In this document: in pieces, positions 6,300 through 7,716 of the stretch
Position numbering within the stretch: position 1 is the first letter of the stretch
How the letters are laid out: each line of letters begins with the position of its first letter
Source of the DNA: Candidatus Poribacteria bacterium
GTDB taxonomy: Bacteria > Poribacteria > WGA-4E > WGA-3G
Assembly: GCA_009845505.1 (NCBI GenBank)
Contig: VXZL01000135.1
Span: 1 to 7,716, forward strand
Direction: 5' to 3'
DNA length: 7,716 nucleotides
Translations under genes and position numbers: made by a program
The notes under the pieces: generated by a model
Seen by the model: only the letters and a program-made list of their open reading frames with translations
Told to the model about the DNA's origin: nothing
Databases searched by the model: none

Positions 6300-6411
6300 A
6301 GGACTTACGCACTCCACCGGTAGGTGCGGTTTCTAACCGCACCGATCCTATGGGGGTCCGGATCTTTATCGTCCGAAGATACATGTCTCAACTTAATTTT
6401 GCGTAAGTCCT
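6300..6411. mobile_element. MITE-like inverted-repeat element, copy 3 (core type A, inverted relative to copy 1)
   Basis: Perfect 12-bp ends AGGACTTACGCA (6300-6311) and TGCGTAAGTCCT (6400-6411) bound a 112-bp element. The interior, read on the minus strand, matches copy 1: AAATTAAGTTGA, ATCTTCGGACGATAAA, and a 9-bp hairpin GGTGCGGTT-TCT-AACCGCACC (6323-6343 on plus), then the CTACCGGTGG block. GCACTT occurs just outside both ends (6293-6298 and 6412-6417) and may be a target-site duplication, with one extra T on the left. The element separates the STAS gene from the hen1 leader. Confidence 0.8.
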
Positions 6412-6474
6412 GCACTTGTTTGGGAGTGACGACTTTTTGCTAAAGGGATCGGATATTGAAAGACGCGATAAATT

Positions 6475-6867
6475 TCAATTCACGCCGAACCTTCTATGCG
6501 TTTGCCGTGTGTTAAAGTTTCGATGCCATTCTGAGAGCGTCGCGATCGCAGCTGCCTCGCTCTCGAAATGCTCAAAGAGGCTGGATAATCGACTCAATAC
6601 AAGCAGGTTCTTGATGTGCTTGCCGACATGGATAACCCCAATCCGTCCTTTCTTGTGCTTGGCAAGTGAGCGGGCTTGCATGAGTACACCGAGTCCTGAA
6701 GAACTCATCCGCTTGACATGCTCGAAGTTGATAAGGATGCGCGGTTCATCGTCTGCTGCGATGTGTGGCAAAATGATTGCCCGCAACTCTGGGACGTTAG
6801 TCCCGACGATTTGCCCAGACGGTTCAACGATTGTGACACCATCTCGAAAACGAATGTGAGTTGTCAT
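6475..6867 (-). CDS. STAS-domain anti-sigma-factor antagonist
   Basis: This 130-residue protein is of the SpoIIAA/RsbV type, a cytoplasmic partner-switching protein that, when unphosphorylated, binds an anti-sigma kinase and frees a sigma factor. It has the beta strands VTIVEPSGQIVG (11-22) and RILINFEHV (43-51), then the phosphoserine loop MSSSGLGVLMQA (54-65), a helix, GRIGVIHVGKHIKNLL (74-89) and LSRLSSLFEHFES (91-103). The switch serine is probably Ser56, aligned with Ser58 of SpoIIAA; the preceding Asp of the usual DSSG is Ser55 here. The C-terminal tail, about 20 residues after LSEW and rich in Arg/Asn, is outside the usual domain. An excellent AAGGAGAA site lies seven bases before the ATG. 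The gene follows the sigma-factor gene by 73 bases, but no RsbW/SpoIIAB-like kinase is in view. Confidence 0.9.
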   Translation of the reverse strand: MTTHIRFRDGVTIVEPSGQIVGTNVPELRAIILPHIAADDEPRILINFEHVKRMSSSGLGVLMQARSLAKHKKGRIGVIHVGKHIKNLLVLSRLSSLFEHFESEAAAIATLSEWHRNFNTRQTHRRFGVN

Positions 6868-6922
6868 GATAGTTCTCCTTGTAGGTGTGCGTGATTATTT
6901 TCAGCGGTTTTTAGATTTCGAT

Positions 6923-6958
6923 GATGGATGCGCGTCGGTTTCAGACGGGGCATCCATC
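6923..6958 (-). promoter_or_regulatory. Hairpin enclosing the stop codon of the sigma-factor gene
   Basis: GATGGATGC (6923-6931) and GCATCCATC (6950-6958) form a perfect 9-bp stem. After a small asymmetric bulge it continues as CGTC/GACG (6933-6936 with 6944-6947), leaving a 7-base loop. The sigma stop codon TGA (6941-6943) lies in the loop. No U-run follows on the minus strand, so a classic terminator is unlikely. It may reduce read-through, mark an RNA-processing site, or affect translation of the STAS gene downstream. Confidence 0.5.
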
Positions 6959-7588
6959 TTTAAGACGTAAGTATACGGATTTGAGTTTTCCCAAAAGACT
7001 TTTCATCAATTGGCTCACTCTGCCTTTAGAGATACCGAGGGCTTCGGCGATTTGCGTACCAGTGTAGTCCTGAAAGTATTTCAGCCGCACGATTTCCTGT
7101 TCCTGCTCGGTGAGCCGCTTGAGCATTACCGGAAGTTGTTCTCGGAATCGTTCGAGATGAACCTCTTCAATGACTTCATCCTCCAAGGATTCCGCGGCAA
7201 CGGCGGTGTTATAAAGTTCAGCCGCCAGTGGGTTCAAGGCAGTAGGCACGTCGTCGGAGAACTCAGATGTCACAGATTCAACAAGTGAGCAGGGCAGATA
7301 CCTCAGTTCCTGACGGCGTTGAGACCAGAGCCTGTGACAGACTCGGGATTTTATGAATGTGATAAAACTCGCTTGGCTCGGATGTGTCGGATCGTACTTC
7401 GGGGTTTCTTCGAGTATCGTCAAATATGCCAGTTGCCGGAAATCATCGCGGCAGGCTTGGAGACCCGCGTCGCCCCGCGTCGCACAAGTTACACATTTAC
7501 AGATCGATGCCTCTGCGGTCAAGAGGTCGTCGGGATCAACATAAAACGGACATTGACCTCGGTTCCCCGGATGGCGATCTTCTCTCAT
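6941..7588 (-). CDS. Small sigma-70-family RNA polymerase sigma factor with Cys-rich N-terminus
   Basis: This 215-residue protein directs RNA polymerase to a set of promoters. Residues 48-100 look like sigma region 2: LAYLTILEETPKYDPTH, then FITFIKSRVCHRLWSQRRQ. Residues 150-207 are region 4: RLTEQEQEIVRLKYF, then the helix-turn-helix TGTQIAEALGISKGRVSQLMKSLLGKL. No convincing region 3 is seen between them; 101-148 is a variable acidic linker. The N-terminus is unusual: Cys13, Cys30, Cys32, Cys35 and Cys46 flank CPFYVDPDDLLTAEA and CKCVTC, a spacing that could bind zinc or act as a redox switch. Cys84 and Cys100 follow in or just after region 2. AGGGGG lies seven bases before the ATG. It is upstream of, and co-directional with, the STAS gene, which suggests partner-switching control. 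The sigma class (ECF-like or otherwise) is not settled. Confidence 0.85.
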   Translation of the reverse strand: MREDRHPGNRGQCPFYVDPDDLLTAEASICKCVTCATRGDAGLQACRDDFRQLAYLTILEETPKYDPTHPSQASFITFIKSRVCHRLWSQRRQELRYLPCSLVESVTSEFSDDVPTALNPLAAELYNTAVAAESLEDEVIEEVHLERFREQLPVMLKRLTEQEQEIVRLKYFQDYTGTQIAEALGISKGRVSQLMKSLLGKLKSVYLRLKDGCPV

Positions 7589-7649
7589 GAGACACCCCCT
7601 TAAGATGGTTGGGTAGTTTCAGAGGATCAGTTAAAAAGACGTTTAATTA

Positions 7650-7678
7650 ATTATATACGCCAGAGCGAAAAAAGTTTA
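7650..7678 (-). promoter_or_regulatory. Possible promoter of the sigma-factor gene
   Basis: On the minus strand a perfect TATAAT (7655 down to 7650) lies about 60 bases before the sigma ATG, in strongly AT-rich sequence. At 16-17 bases upstream only AAACTT/TAAACT is found, a poor -35. The rest of 7589-7716 holds no gene that I can see. This call rests on the -10 box and position alone. Confidence 0.3.
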
Positions 7679-7686
7679 GCTTTTTT
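7668..7686. other. A/T-rich short inverted repeat near the right edge
   Basis: AAAAAAG (7668-7674) and CTTTTTT (7680-7686) flank a five-base loop. As a hairpin it is weak, because six of seven pairs are A-T. It could be the terminator of a minus-strand gene beyond the right edge or simply AT-rich upstream promoter sequence. It overlaps the -35 position of the possible sigma promoter. Confidence 0.25.
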
Positions 7687-7716
7687 TAAAATTGACGAAA
7701 ATCTATCTTTTAAGTT

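Noticed and set aside
7010..7603. Plus-strand open frames opposite the sigma gene
   Set aside because: They overlap a clear sigma region 2/region 4 protein in antisense and encode Arg/Ser/Cys-rich junk.

Overview
The window looks like a piece of an uncultured bacterial genome of moderate GC, with dispersed short inverted-repeat elements. Nearly all genes are on the minus strand. The protein style and the repeats (ends AGGACTTACGCA/TGCGTAAGTCCT, with an internal GTGCGGTT/AACCGCAC hairpin) remind me of Candidatus Poribacteria and related sponge or marine lineages. That taxonomic guess is from memory and cannot be proved from the window.

Layout, left to right. (1) 1-1402, minus: the remains of a three-gene envelope unit. 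From its 5' end this is a 3' remnant of an upstream gene that lacks its start, an intact MotB/ZorB-like protein (one membrane segment plus OmpA-like domain), and a secreted protein cut by the window edge. (2) 1403-2173: a repeat-rich strip. It holds one inverted-repeat element (1463-1579), a leader hairpin, a small plus-strand gene for a coiled-coil protein with a C-terminal membrane anchor, and a second, different inverted-repeat element (2017-2173) filling the gap between two convergent genes. (3) 2175-6154, minus: a complete bacterial RNA-repair operon. hen1 (3'-terminal RNA ribose 2'-O-methyltransferase) overlaps pnkp (kinase, phosphatase and adenylyltransferase/ligase) by four bases. (4) 6155-6474: the hen1 leader, with a long imperfect hairpin and a second smaller one, followed by a third element (6300-6411) with the same core as the first but in opposite orientation. 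(5) 6475-7588, minus: a STAS-domain anti-sigma-factor antagonist, preceded by a small sigma-70-like factor with a Cys-rich N-terminus. A hairpin surrounds the sigma stop codon. (6) 7589-7716: an AT-rich leader with a -10-like box for the sigma gene.

How the parts may work together. Hen1 and Pnkp are known to form one complex that repairs ribotoxin-cleaved RNA, mainly tRNA anticodon loops. Pnkp heals both ends, Hen1 methylates the 2'-OH at the break so that the same nuclease cannot cut again, and Pnkp with Hen1 seals. The sigma/STAS pair lies upstream on the same strand and looks like part of a partner-switching stress circuit. Whether it controls the repair operon is only an inference from proximity. 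The envelope unit at the left looks partly degraded, and the inverted-repeat elements have colonised the gaps between genes.
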